Counted from the stretch's first letter, positions 7,972 to 15,022 are shown. The stretch is 18,492 nt of DNA from Cyclobacteriaceae bacterium (GCA_947458795.1 CANHCD010000010.1:1-18492); one strand, 5' to 3'. Translations and numbers: made by a program. Notes: generated by a model not told the origin, from the sequence alone.

Positions 7972-9279
7972 GTGGCAACTCCTGTGACAACCATTCAAAA
8001 ACGCGTTTTAATAATTACCTACTATTGGCCTCCAAGTGGAGGTTCGGGAGTTCAGCGCTGGTTGAAGTTTGCCAAGTACCTACCTGAGGCAGGTTGGGAG
8101 CCTGTGATCTTTACGCCTGAAAATCCCGATTTCGATCTCCAAGACGAAACCCTGCTCAAAGAAATTTCACCCAACCTGGAAGTCATCCGCTTTCCGATTT
8201 GGGAGCCCTACCAGTTGTTTGCTAAAGTGAAAAAGAAAGGGAAAAGCCATCCTGGCCGTATCCTGGAACAGCAAAAAAAGGGATTTCTGGAAAAAGTGGC
8301 AATCTGGCTGCGGGCCAACATCTTGGTGCCTGACCCTCGCGTTTTCTGGGTGAAACCCTCCGTCCAATTTCTGAATGAGCTACTCAAAGAAGGTCAATTT
8401 CAAGCGATCATCACTACAGGGCCTCCCCATAGCCTGCACTTAATTGGGCAGCAACTCAAACAAAAACACGGCATCCTCTGGCTTGCCGACTTCAGAGATC
8501 CTTGGTCGCAGTGGGAATTTCTTGACACTCTTCCGATGTTAACCTTTATTCGGCGAAGGCACGAAGCCCTGGAGCGGAAGGTCTTGCAGCAAGCCGATGT
8601 AGTGGTGACGATCTCCCCAACCTTTCAGCGTGATTTAGAGAAACTCTCGGGAAGAAAAATTGACCTGATAACCAATGGTTACGATCCGGCAGACATTCCT
8701 CAAGATTTTGCCCCAAGGCCCAAAGCAGCCAATCGGCTTCACCTGGTTTACACAGGAATTATTGACGCCATCCGCAACCCACTTCCTTTGATGCAGGCGC
8801 TCAAAGCAGAATTTGAAGCAGCAGGGGAGGAGGTTTCTTGGACTTTTGTAGGGAAGGTAAGTGAGCCCGTGCAGCAACAGGTAAAGGCCGATCCTTGGCT
8901 ACAGCGCCACATTCACTTTGCGGGTTATGTCTCACACCAGGAAGTGTTTGATTTTTATGCCAATGCAGATGCATTGGTATTGATTCTCACCGATACCAAG
9001 AATGCCAAAGGGAATATTCCAGGCAAACTTTTTGAATACCTCGCCACTGGGCTTCCGGTGTTGGCCTTGGGTGATCCGCAAGGAGATAGTTCGGAGATCC
9101 TTAGTCAAGCAGGTGCTGGGGCAGTACTATCCCATGGAGATCAACCGGCGATGCGCCAAGCGCTTCGAAGACTTTATCAAACTGCAGGTCCAAAGCAATC
9201 CGTAGGTTCCTTGGAAGCCTATTCACGAAAAACTGGAAGCAAGCAGGTAGCTGCACTTTTGGACAGGATTAGTATTTAG
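7972..9279 (+). CDS. Glycosyltransferase family 4 (GT-B fold)
   Basis: A 435-residue GT-B glycosyltransferase. The N-terminal donor/acceptor half begins RVLIITYYWPPSGGSGVQRWLKFAKYL, typical of bacterial GT4 enzymes of polysaccharide synthesis. The C-terminal half carries LHLVYTGIID, the HIHFAGYVSHQEVFDFYANAD strand-helix and the nucleotide-sugar EX7E-like region GKLFEYLATGLPVLALG...SSEIL. It probably adds a sugar to a lipid-linked or cell-surface glycan at the cytosolic membrane face. The start is GTG at 7972 (a second GTG lies at 7984); no ATG is available before the conserved RVLIITYYWPP. The protein's last codons and its TAG stop (9277-9279) lie inside the first heptad block of the neighbouring repeat mosaic, so its C-terminus may have been shaped by repeat growth. 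The acceptor is unknown. The flippase on the other strand could belong to the same pathway, but nothing shows it. Confidence 0.9.
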   Translation: MATPVTTIQKRVLIITYYWPPSGGSGVQRWLKFAKYLPEAGWEPVIFTPENPDFDLQDETLLKEISPNLEVIRFPIWEPYQLFAKVKKKGKSHPGRILEQQKKGFLEKVAIWLRANILVPDPRVFWVKPSVQFLNELLKEGQFQAIITTGPPHSLHLIGQQLKQKHGILWLADFRDPWSQWEFLDTLPMLTFIRRRHEALERKVLQQADVVVTISPTFQRDLEKLSGRKIDLITNGYDPADIPQDFAPRPKAANRLHLVYTGIIDAIRNPLPLMQALKAEFEAAGEEVSWTFVGKVSEPVQQQVKADPWLQRHIHFAGYVSHQEVFDFYANADALVLILTDTKNAKGNIPGKLFEYLATGLPVLALGDPQGDSSEILSQAGAGAVLSHGDQPAMRQALRRLYQTAGPKQSVGSLEAYSRKTGSKQVAALLDRISI

Positions 9280-9297
9280 TATTAAGTATAATGATCT

Positions 9298-9325
9298 GTA
9301 CGAAGTACCAAGTACAAAGTACCAT
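9298..9325 (+). repeat. Four-heptad run, inverted partner of the 77-bp repeats
   Basis: Four heptads (gtacgaa, gtaccaa, gtacaaa, gtaccat). Bases 9305-9321 (gtaccaagtacaaagta) are the exact 17-nt reverse complement of 9365-9381 and of 9599-9615. A transcript or single strand could fold into a 17-bp stem with a 43-nt loop using the nearer partner. Confidence 0.8.
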
Positions 9326-9364
9326 GATTTTTAAAATGCAGAATTCTATACTAATTCGAATCTC

Positions 9365-9441
9365 TACTTTGTACTTGGTACCTGGTACATTGTACTTTTC
9401 GATTTCGACAATCAGAGTTCAGCGTCCGGCGTTCGACATTA
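9365..9441 (+). repeat. 77-bp direct repeat, copy 1 (eleven heptads)
   Basis: Heptads in order: tactttg, tacttgg, tacctgg, tacattg, tactttt, cgatttc, gacaatc, agagttc, agcgtcc, ggcgttc, gacatta. The first five share a TACnTnG-like word and the rest a nnnnTTC-like word. It matches copy 2 at all but four of the first 76 positions. Confidence 0.9.
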
Positions 9442-9598
9442 GAAAAAAGTATCAAGTGCTGGGAGGCAAGAAACAAGAGCCAAGAAATTAGATAAAATTG
9501 TGCCAGGCAGTTAATTATCAAACACTTGACATATTTCCTGATTTATTTCACGAAGCGCAGCGGAGTCTATTTCTATCTTATTTCCATTGTATATCCAG

Positions 9599-9675
9599 TA
9601 CTTTGTACTTGGTACCTGGTACATTGTACTTTTTGATTACGACATTCAGAGTTCAGCGTTCGGCGTTCGACATTT
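9599..9675 (+). repeat. 77-bp direct repeat, copy 2 (eleven heptads)
   Basis: Heptads in order: tactttg, tacttgg, tacctgg, tacattg, tactttt, tgattac, gacattc, agagttc, agcgttc, ggcgttc, gacattt. Same order and phase as copy 1, starting 234 bp later. The sequence between the copies is not duplicated, so this is a repeat unit rather than a tandem duplication of the whole segment. Confidence 0.9.
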
Positions 9676-9770
9676 CTTTTCAATCCGTATTTCGTAATTC
9701 GTATTTCCTACTTTGTACAATCCAAGAGACCAAGTCCGTATAACTAATTATTTTTTTTCTACTTTTCGGA

Positions 9771-10907
9771 ATGTCAAATCCTTCCTCTCTTCTATTTGTA
9801 GCAGCCACACTTTGTTTGGCAGTGTTTTTTGCAAATTGGCTCACCCGATTTTCATGGGGCAAGTCGGTAGGTACTCCCATTTTTGCGATTTTGATTTGCG
9901 CAGTGCTGGCCAATACTGGATTGATCCCAAGTGCCATGGATGGGCATCCCATTTACGATGGCGTGTTCACCTACATTGCCCCCTTGGGTATATTTATTGC
10001 CTTACTCGAAGTAGATCTCAAAAGCTTGAAAAAAGCGGGCCTTCCCCTTTTGCTCCTATTTTTGCTGGGTTCTTTGGCTACCGTCATCGGGGTGCTCACC
10101 GCCTGGGTACTCGTTCAACCTGCAGAAGCAATCGGTCCTCTGGCTCCTGCGGTGGCGGGCATGTATACGGGAACCTACATCGGTGGGGCAATCAACTTTA
10201 ACGCAATTGCTTTGCACTACAAAGTCAATGAAGCAGGAACCTTGTTTGCAGCAACTACCGTAGTGGACAATTTGGTGGGTACACCTTGGATCATTGCTAC
10301 TTTGATCTTGCCCAAATACTTACAAAAACTCTTTCCTAGGAAAAAAAATGAAACTGCAGCTAGTGGTGAAAAATCCCTATCTCAGGAATCTATCTCCATT
10401 AGTTCCATTTCTTCCTTGCTCGCATTGGCCTTGTTGGGCATAGCGGTGAGTAAGGCTGTGGTCACTTGGTTTCCGCAGGTGCCCGAGATCCTGGTGCTTA
10501 CTTCCCTAGCCTTGGTACTAGCCCAATTTCCTGCGGTGCAGCAGCTACGCGGCAAACATACCTTAGGCTACTTCTTAATCCTCTTATTTTTGGCAGTGGT
10601 AGGTACCCTGTGTGATTTGGGAGCTTTGGTGGAGGTAGGGGACTTGGCCTTTACCTTGATTCTGTTTGTGACGATTCTAATACTGGTTCATGGCTTGGTG
10701 GTATTTGGTGTTGGGGCCCTCTTCAAAATGGATTGGGACATGATTGCAGTGGCTTCGCAAGCGAATATTGGTGGAACTACCACTGCTTTAGCTTCAGCTG
10801 AAAGTTTGCAACGCCCCGATCTGCTGATTCCAGGCATTCTTGTAGGAAGTTTGGGGAATGCCATTGGAACGTACATAGGATTTGCTGTTGCAAGCGGCTT
10901 GTTTTAA
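9771..10907 (+). CDS. DUF819 family integral membrane protein (putative permease)
   Basis: A 378-residue polytopic inner-membrane protein, with roughly ten hydrophobic segments. It has the DUF819 (YjcL-like) signatures: an N-terminal NWLTRFSWGKSVGTPIFAILICAVLANTGLIPS segment, the glycine-rich helix MYTGTYIGGAINFNAIA, TVVDNLVGTPWI, and near the end a second SQANIGGTTTALASAESL helix with GNAIGTYIG. The two inverted glycine-rich helices suggest a carrier with internal two-fold symmetry. The family's substrate is not established, so none is given. The ATG at 9771 is the only reasonable start; there is no Shine-Dalgarno sequence, and the stretch just upstream is T-rich. It is followed after 38 bp by a BASS-type carrier on the same strand, so it is probably the first gene of a four-gene operon. 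Confidence 0.88.
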   Translation: MSNPSSLLFVAATLCLAVFFANWLTRFSWGKSVGTPIFAILICAVLANTGLIPSAMDGHPIYDGVFTYIAPLGIFIALLEVDLKSLKKAGLPLLLLFLLGSLATVIGVLTAWVLVQPAEAIGPLAPAVAGMYTGTYIGGAINFNAIALHYKVNEAGTLFAATTVVDNLVGTPWIIATLILPKYLQKLFPRKKNETAASGEKSLSQESISISSISSLLALALLGIAVSKAVVTWFPQVPEILVLTSLALVLAQFPAVQQLRGKHTLGYFLILLFLAVVGTLCDLGALVEVGDLAFTLILFVTILILVHGLVVFGVGALFKMDWDMIAVASQANIGGTTTALASAESLQRPDLLIPGILVGSLGNAIGTYIGFAVASGLF

Positions 10908-10945
10908 CTTAGTCCAACCCAAACGAACCACCCAACCTAAATTTT

Positions 10946-11824
10946 ATGCAATCCAGTGTTTTAACCGAGCTTTTCTTGCCTTTTTCACTCGCAGTCATCA
11001 TGTTTGGCATGGGGCTAAGTTTACGTGTAGAAGATTTCAAGCGAATTTTAATTTATCCAAAGGCGGTAGGAATTGGGCTGCTCAATCAGTTAATTATTTT
11101 GCCAGTGCTTGCTTTTGGAATAGCGAAGGCTTTTCAGCTTCCTCCTGAATTAGCTGTAGGACTGATGATTTTAGCTGTTTGCCCCGGTGGTGCCACCTCC
11201 AATTTGATCACCCACCTAGCCAAAGGAGATGCAGCACTTTCCATCACGCTCACGGCATGTTCTTCGGTGATCACCGTATTTACCATTCCTTTCTTGGTTA
11301 ATTACTCGATTGGGTATTTTATTCCAGGAGGGGAGGCACAGCAATTGGAAGTCGTGGGTACGGTCGTTTCGGTGCTATTCATTACGCTTATCCCTGTTGC
11401 CTTAGGGATGACTACCCTTGCCAAAGCGCCTGCATTGGCCCAAAAATGGGATCAGCCTTTTCGAAAAATTTCTACCGTATTCTTCGTGATTATTGTTCTA
11501 GCAGCGATTCTAAAAGAAAGGGACAATTTGGTGCAGTACTTTATCGAAGCTGGTCCTGCTGCTTTGGCTTTGAATTTGAGCACGCTAGCGGTAAGCTTTG
11601 CAATGGCCAAATGGACAGGGCTACCTTTCCGTCAGGGATTGACGATTGCCATCGAATCGGGCATTCAGAACGGTACCTTAGGCATTACCATTGCGGCTAC
11701 ACTTTTGGTAAACTCAGTGATGTCCATTCCATCTGCCATTTACAGCTTACTCATGTTTGGAACAGCTGCATTGGTGATCCTGTGGGGAAATAAGGTAGCC
11801 TCAGCGAGCAAAGCGTCCACCTGA
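10946..11824 (+). CDS. Bile acid:sodium symporter (BASS) family transporter
   Basis: A 292-residue membrane protein with about ten transmembrane helices. BASS hallmarks are present: LAVIMFGMGLSL in helix 1, the conserved CPGGATSNLITHLAKGDAALSI crossover segment (about residues 80-101) and IESGIQNGTLGITIA (about 230-245), whose Glu and Gln correspond to sodium-site residues in the structurally known ASBT homologues. It likely imports an organic anion with Na+; bacterial members carry pantoate, pyruvate-like acids or sterol-like acids, so the substrate stays open. It starts at the ATG at 10946, 38 bp behind the DUF819 permease, and its TGA lies 9 bp before the next gene. Placing two different carriers side by side suggests a shared or sequential transport role. 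Confidence 0.92.
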   Translation: MQSSVLTELFLPFSLAVIMFGMGLSLRVEDFKRILIYPKAVGIGLLNQLIILPVLAFGIAKAFQLPPELAVGLMILAVCPGGATSNLITHLAKGDAALSITLTACSSVITVFTIPFLVNYSIGYFIPGGEAQQLEVVGTVVSVLFITLIPVALGMTTLAKAPALAQKWDQPFRKISTVFFVIIVLAAILKERDNLVQYFIEAGPAALALNLSTLAVSFAMAKWTGLPFRQGLTIAIESGIQNGTLGITIAATLLVNSVMSIPSAIYSLLMFGTAALVILWGNKVASASKAST

Positions 11825-11833
11825 TTGGAGCGA

Positions 11834-12439
11834 ATGAAACTTATTTCGATTCTATTCTGGAGTCTGTTTTTGCTTGGTTTTCAAGAAAAACTCCTTGCCC
11901 AAAGCTATTTTGACGAGCGTGGCAAACGAATCCTTTACCCTGAATACGAGGAAAAGATCCTCAGCGGACCCTATTTTGGGGTTCCAGGAAAGCAATCAGG
12001 AGAGATGCGGCTCGTGCATCGAATGCCTGTAGGGCTTACCGATGCGCGCCTATTCTATGAGAAGCTGGGAAAAATGGATGCCTTTAGGGCAGGACAGCCT
12101 TTAGTGGTGATTTTTTACCCCGGCAAAGACGAATGCAATTCTGCTCGCAGCACCTCGGACCCTAAGACGCTCAAAAGTGATCACCTCGCGGTTCTCAAGT
12201 ATGTCAAAAAGCACGGTGCAGCTTCACCTGTATACCTCTACCATCAGCCCCATGGCTTGGAAAAATACGAGGGAATTCAGGAATGGGTTCCAGATCCTGA
12301 GGGAGTCTTTAGCCAGCACTTCTTTTCATTCCCCTATCCCTGCAGAAGTTTCGTCGTGATCAGTCCAAAGGGAAATTACCGAGCTATTCTGGGAGAATTC
12401 CCAATTTCGCAGATTGATGTTGCCCTTAAAAAATTGTGA
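11834..12439 (+). CDS. Secreted protein of unknown function, possible thioredoxin-like fold
   Basis: A 201-residue protein from the ATG at 11834; an in-frame TTG at 11825 adds only three residues. A signal peptide (MKLISILFWSLFLLGFQEKLLAQ) predicts export. I do not recognise the family. The segment GQPLVVIFYPGKDECNS followed near the end by SFVVISPKGNYRAILGEFPISQIDVALKKL has the beta-alpha...beta-hairpin-alpha rhythm of thioredoxin-like proteins. There is no CXXC; only two cysteines are seen in the mature part (DECNS and YPCRS), which could form one disulfide. A redox role is therefore unproven. It lies 9 bp behind the BASS gene, and its TGA is one base before the GNAT ATG, so it belongs to that operon. 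Confidence 0.75.
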   Translation: MKLISILFWSLFLLGFQEKLLAQSYFDERGKRILYPEYEEKILSGPYFGVPGKQSGEMRLVHRMPVGLTDARLFYEKLGKMDAFRAGQPLVVIFYPGKDECNSARSTSDPKTLKSDHLAVLKYVKKHGAASPVYLYHQPHGLEKYEGIQEWVPDPEGVFSQHFFSFPYPCRSFVVISPKGNYRAILGEFPISQIDVALKKL

Positions 12440-12440
12440 T

Positions 12441-12971
12441 ATGACCTCTTCAACACCAGTGGTAAGTTTGAGAATGGCAGCGCTTAGCGATCTTCCCGAG
12501 TTGCTACAAATCGCCCAAACGTCTTTTGTGCAGGCATTTACGGAAGGAAATAAACCAGAGAATGTACAGGCCTATCTCTCCCAAGCCTTCACTCCAGTTC
12601 AATTAGAAAAAGAATGGAGAGATCCTGCTTCTACCTTTCTGCTCGCCATTCTTGAGGGGAAGATGGTAGGCTATACCAAGGTAAACTTGGCTGCTGCTCA
12701 AAGCGATATTCAAGATCCGGAGAGTCTCGAGGTAGCCAGGTTGTATACCTTGGAGGAAGTGTGGGGAAAGGGTATTGGGCAGATTCTTTTGGATGCAGCT
12801 TTTGAATTTGCGAAAGAAAAAGGCAAGACATACGTCTGGCTAGGAGTCTGGGAACACAATGCCCGCGCCATTCGATTTTATAAGAAAAATGGATTTAAGG
12901 CCTTTGGAAGCCATCCCTTTCCTTTTGGGGACGAGATCCAAACCGATTGGTTGATGCGGGTGGAGGTTTGA
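12441..12971 (+). CDS. GNAT family N-acetyltransferase
   Basis: A 176-residue GCN5-related acetyltransferase transferring acetyl from acetyl-CoA to an amine. It starts at the ATG at 12441 (MTSSTPVVSLRMA), one base after the previous stop; an earlier in-frame start inside the preceding gene is unlikely. Motifs: an N-terminal strand-helix (VSLRMAALSDLPELLQIAQTSF), VARLYTLEEVWGKGIGQILLDAA with the acetyl-CoA pyrophosphate loop (WGKGIG), and the C-terminal WEHNARAIRFYKKNGFKAFGSHPF. The layout with an early SFxxAF segment resembles PaiA/spermidine-type GNATs, but the acceptor cannot be assigned. It is probably the last gene of the DUF819-BASS operon, since a separate promoter precedes the next gene. 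Confidence 0.9.
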   Translation: MTSSTPVVSLRMAALSDLPELLQIAQTSFVQAFTEGNKPENVQAYLSQAFTPVQLEKEWRDPASTFLLAILEGKMVGYTKVNLAAAQSDIQDPESLEVARLYTLEEVWGKGIGQILLDAAFEFAKEKGKTYVWLGVWEHNARAIRFYKKNGFKAFGSHPFPFGDEIQTDWLMRVEV

Positions 12972-12998
12972 AGGTGAGCTTATCCAATTAACTACTTC

Positions 12999-13029
12999 TT
13001 GCAGGGCAAATGGAGTCTTCCTATTTTTA
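12999..13029 (+). promoter_or_regulatory. Probable promoter of the phosphodiesterase gene
   Basis: TTG (12999-13001), 20 bp, then TATTTTTA (13022-13029), a one-mismatch version of the Bacteroidota -7 box TAnnTTTG. It lies 11 bp before the ATG at 13040, so the leader would be very short. It occupies the 68-bp gap after the GNAT gene. Confidence 0.4.
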
Positions 13030-13039
13030 AAGAAAAAAA

Positions 13040-14278
13040 ATGAAGCGCTCTTTTCTAGTTTTGGTGCTGCTGCTGTCCGTTTGGACGTCGACTTTTTCTC
13101 AGGAAAAAGAGCCCATCGTTATCTTGATTTCCCTAGATGGCTTTCGTCACGATTATGTGGAGCGATTTCAGCCGGAAAACTTAAGTAGATTTATTGCAGA
13201 GGGAACGGCTGCCAAGGGCCTGATTCCTTCATTTCCAACCAAAACTTTTCCCAATCATTACACCATCGCCACAGGAATGCTTCCCGAGCACCATGGCTTG
13301 GTGGACAATGCCTTCTACGAGCCAGCAAAGAATCAAGTCTACACCATGGGCAATAGGGATATTGTACAGGACGGCTATTGGTATGGGGGTACGCCGATCT
13401 GGGTGCTTGCGGAGCAACAGGGGATCAAGGCGGCGAGTTACTTTTTTGTAGGCACAGAGGCGCCGATCCAGGGGGTTCGCCCGAGTTATTACTACGATTA
13501 CGATGGGGGAGTACCTAACCTGACACGAATTGCAAAGGTGTTTGACTGGTTGAGGCTTCCTGAGGCGGAAAGGCCTCGACTGATTACGCTTTACTTCTCC
13601 GATATGGACGACACGGGGCATCGCTATGGGCCCAACAATGACCTGGAGTTGAAAAAAACTTTATTTCGACTAGACCATGAACTTGGAGCCTTGTTTGAAG
13701 GGCTGGAAAGCTTTGACCTCCCGATCCATATTGTATTGGTATCTGACCATGGCATGGCACCTGTCAAGAAAGATCACTTGATACCGCTGGATCAATTGAC
13801 GGAAGGGATCTCTGCTCGCGTGGTCAACAATGGGGCCTTGGCCCATCTTCACTTGGAAGATCCTAAAAAGAAAAAGGAAGTGATCAAATTGCTTCTAGGT
13901 AGAAATCAACACATCACTGTCGATGACCTGACTACCACCGCCAATTACAGTGACTTGGCTGCCTTCCCTCAGCGTAAGGGAGACCTGCTGATCCTGCCCA
14001 AGGAGGGCTACTACTTGGCCGATGCTTCGGGCATGATGCGTTACCAAACTAATGCTGCCCGCTTCCAAACGGAAACCTTTGGGGAGCATGGATTTAGCCC
14101 ATCTTACCGAGATATGTGGGGGATTTTTTATGCCAAAGGGCCTCAAATCAAGGAAGGCTTGAAGCTGGAGCCTTTTCAAAACATCCACATCTATCCCTTG
14201 CTCTGCCACATTTTGGGTCTTCCTATCCCGACGGGTATTGATGGCAAGGTAGAGGTACTGCTTCCTGTCCTGAAATAA
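13040..14278 (+). CDS. Ectonucleotide pyrophosphatase/phosphodiesterase (ENPP, alkaline phosphatase superfamily)
   Basis: A 412-residue exported enzyme with a signal peptide (MKRSFLVLVLLLSVWTSTFSQ, about 1-21). All seven bimetal-site and nucleophile residues of the NPP/ENPP family are present: Asp33 (SLDGFR), the Thr69 nucleophile in PTKTFPNHYTIATG with Asn72, Asp190 and His194 (DMDDTGHRYGP), Asp236 and His237 (VSDHGMAP), and His350 (FGEHGFSP). It should hydrolyse phosphodiester or pyrophosphate bonds in the periplasm using two zinc ions. Substrates of relatives include nucleotides, lysophospholipids and glycerophosphodiesters, so the substrate is open; a phosphate- or nucleotide-scavenging role is likely. 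Length is typical for bacterial members, without accessory domains. A separate promoter seems to lie upstream, and a long non-coding stretch follows. Confidence 0.94.
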   Translation: MKRSFLVLVLLLSVWTSTFSQEKEPIVILISLDGFRHDYVERFQPENLSRFIAEGTAAKGLIPSFPTKTFPNHYTIATGMLPEHHGLVDNAFYEPAKNQVYTMGNRDIVQDGYWYGGTPIWVLAEQQGIKAASYFFVGTEAPIQGVRPSYYYDYDGGVPNLTRIAKVFDWLRLPEAERPRLITLYFSDMDDTGHRYGPNNDLELKKTLFRLDHELGALFEGLESFDLPIHIVLVSDHGMAPVKKDHLIPLDQLTEGISARVVNNGALAHLHLEDPKKKKEVIKLLLGRNQHITVDDLTTTANYSDLAAFPQRKGDLLILPKEGYYLADASGMMRYQTNAARFQTETFGEHGFSPSYRDMWGIFYAKGPQIKEGLKLEPFQNIHIYPLLCHILGLPIPTGIDGKVEVLLPVLK

Positions 14279-14375
14279 ACCTGGGCTGGGAGAATTCCCA
14301 TGGTCTTATTTTACAAGTAGAAACTGAATTTTTTGCCTGGATTCCGATCCCGCCTTTTTGTTGGGTTCAAACTAT

Positions 14376-14476
14376 TTTTTGCAGTTTTTACTAAAAAGGG
14401 GTCTTTTCAACTTTGTTTTAGTAAAATCTACTAATACGATTCCCTAAAAACCGTTTTTTAGTATTTTTTACTAAAA
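14376..14476. promoter_or_regulatory. Three palindromes at exact 40-bp spacing (candidate operators)
   Basis: Three 8-5-8 inverted repeats lie in register. Site 3 (14456-14476) is perfect: TTTTAGTA, 5 bp, TACTAAAA. Site 2 (14416-14436) is TTTTAGTA, 5 bp, TACTAATA (one mismatch). Site 1 (14376-14396) is TTTTTGCA, 5 bp, TACTAAAA (two mismatches). Their centres are at 14386, 14426 and 14466. Sequence between the sites is not conserved, which points to binding sites rather than a decayed tandem repeat. They lie 98 bp past the phosphodiesterase stop and about 300 bp before the next ATG. Apart from a stem-loop at 14601-14642, I see nothing else in the 14279-14781 gap; a weak 5-bp hairpin at 14287-14300 could help end the upstream transcript. 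Confidence 0.55.
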
Positions 14477-14600
14477 CAATATGCTTTCCATGTTCCCCAT
14501 TTTTCCCTATCGAAGCCATTTAAGGGTATCTTTCCATCACTTACCAAGCAGGAGATGGAGCGACAAAAGGGTGATTTTTTTATCTACTTTTTTAGCTAGT

Positions 14601-14642
14601 CTTTAAGAGGAACGGGCAAGTCTTCTTAAGGGAAATTTTTTT
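14601..14642 (+). terminator. Stem-loop with T-run in the long intergenic gap
   Basis: CTTTAAGAGG (14601-14610) pairs with CTTCTTAAGG (14622-14631) over ten positions, two of them G-U, around an 11-base loop. GAAA and seven T follow, ending at 14642. No gene precedes it within 300 bp, so it could end a small RNA or a long 3' UTR, or act as an attenuator for the next gene. Confidence 0.4.
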
Positions 14643-14781
14643 GACTGATTTTTTAATCTGCTCCTTCTCCTAGCTTGGTGTAGATATAGACAATAAGAAA
14701 TGCTGTGAGGCTAGTTTTTTAGAAGGGTATTGGATTTCCGCCCTGCGTATTGCAAAAGGGAGCATACTTAATTTTTTGAAA

Positions 14782-15012
14782 ATGGAAGTAATAAAGGGTA
14801 AAAGGGTGTTGCTTGTAGGGGTTTTTGCAAGTTTATTTTTCCTGCCGGCTCAGGCAGATGCCAAAATGTTTGGTCAGGAATGTGAAACGGTGGTCACTGG
14901 GGGAGGAGAATCCTGTGTGATCACCCAAACGATTTGCAAACAACGGTTTTTTTGGATCAATGTGGGATCAACGATTGAATCCATTGGGATTGACTGTTCC
15001 GGCCTAAGGTAA
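14782..15012 (+). CDS. Small secreted four-cysteine protein, unknown function
   Basis: A 76-residue protein from the ATG at 14782; an in-frame TTG at 14776 adds two residues. A signal peptide is clear (KRVLLVGVFASLFFLPAQADA). The mature part of about 48 residues has four cysteines (QECET, ESCVI, TICKQ, IDCSG), enough for two disulfides, and is glycine- and threonine-rich. The gross form (signal peptide plus a short Cys-bearing tail) recalls Bacteroidota NVEALA-type peptides, but the NVEALA motif is absent, so I do not assign that family. It lies in the A+T-rich accessory pocket, 55 bp before another secreted protein on the same strand, with a strong hairpin between them. It is probably a real gene, given the signal peptide and cysteines, but no homology is recognised. 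Confidence 0.6.
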   Translation: MEVIKGKRVLLVGVFASLFFLPAQADAKMFGQECETVVTGGGESCVITQTICKQRFFWINVGSTIESIGIDCSGLR

Positions 15013-15022
15013 TTTATCAATC

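Larger units (their letters stand above)
9271..9718. repeat. Mosaic of degenerate 7-bp (heptad) repeats filling the intergenic region
   Basis: Almost all recognisable structure between the glycosyltransferase and the DUF819 gene (gap 9280-9770) is built of 7-bp words in short tandem runs. 9271-9291: agtattt, agtatta, agtataa. 9298-9325: gtacgaa, gtaccaa, gtacaaa, gtaccat. 9365-9441 and 9599-9675: eleven heptads each (see separate entries). 9467-9487: caagaaa, caagagc, caagaaa, preceded in phase by caagtgc at 9453. 9686-9706: cgtattt, cgtaatt, cgtattt. 9709-9718 again starts tactttg. Each run has its own word, and changes between copies are mostly substitutions that keep the period at 7. The architecture recalls the heptanucleotide STRR repeats described in filamentous cyanobacteria, but the words differ. 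No promoter or gene stands out in this gap, and small ORFs across it are artefacts. Confidence 0.85.

Noticed and set aside
9271..9718. CRISPR array
   Set aside because: The repeats are 7-bp tandem words with no constant repeat/unique spacer alternation, and no cas gene is nearby.
9291..9743. Two small plus-strand frames of 66 and 81 codons in the repeat gap
   Set aside because: They translate the heptad repeats (for example both contain a STLYLVPGTLYF string) and have no start context; the repeats explain the shared peptide.
9760..9767. TACTTTTC as promoter of the DUF819 gene
   Set aside because: It is only 3 bp before the ATG, so transcription would start at or after the start codon, and the final G of the box is missing.
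14376..14476. CRISPR or decayed tandem repeat
   Set aside because: Only the palindromic half-sites are conserved at 40-bp steps, with three units; the rest of each unit differs, fitting operators better.
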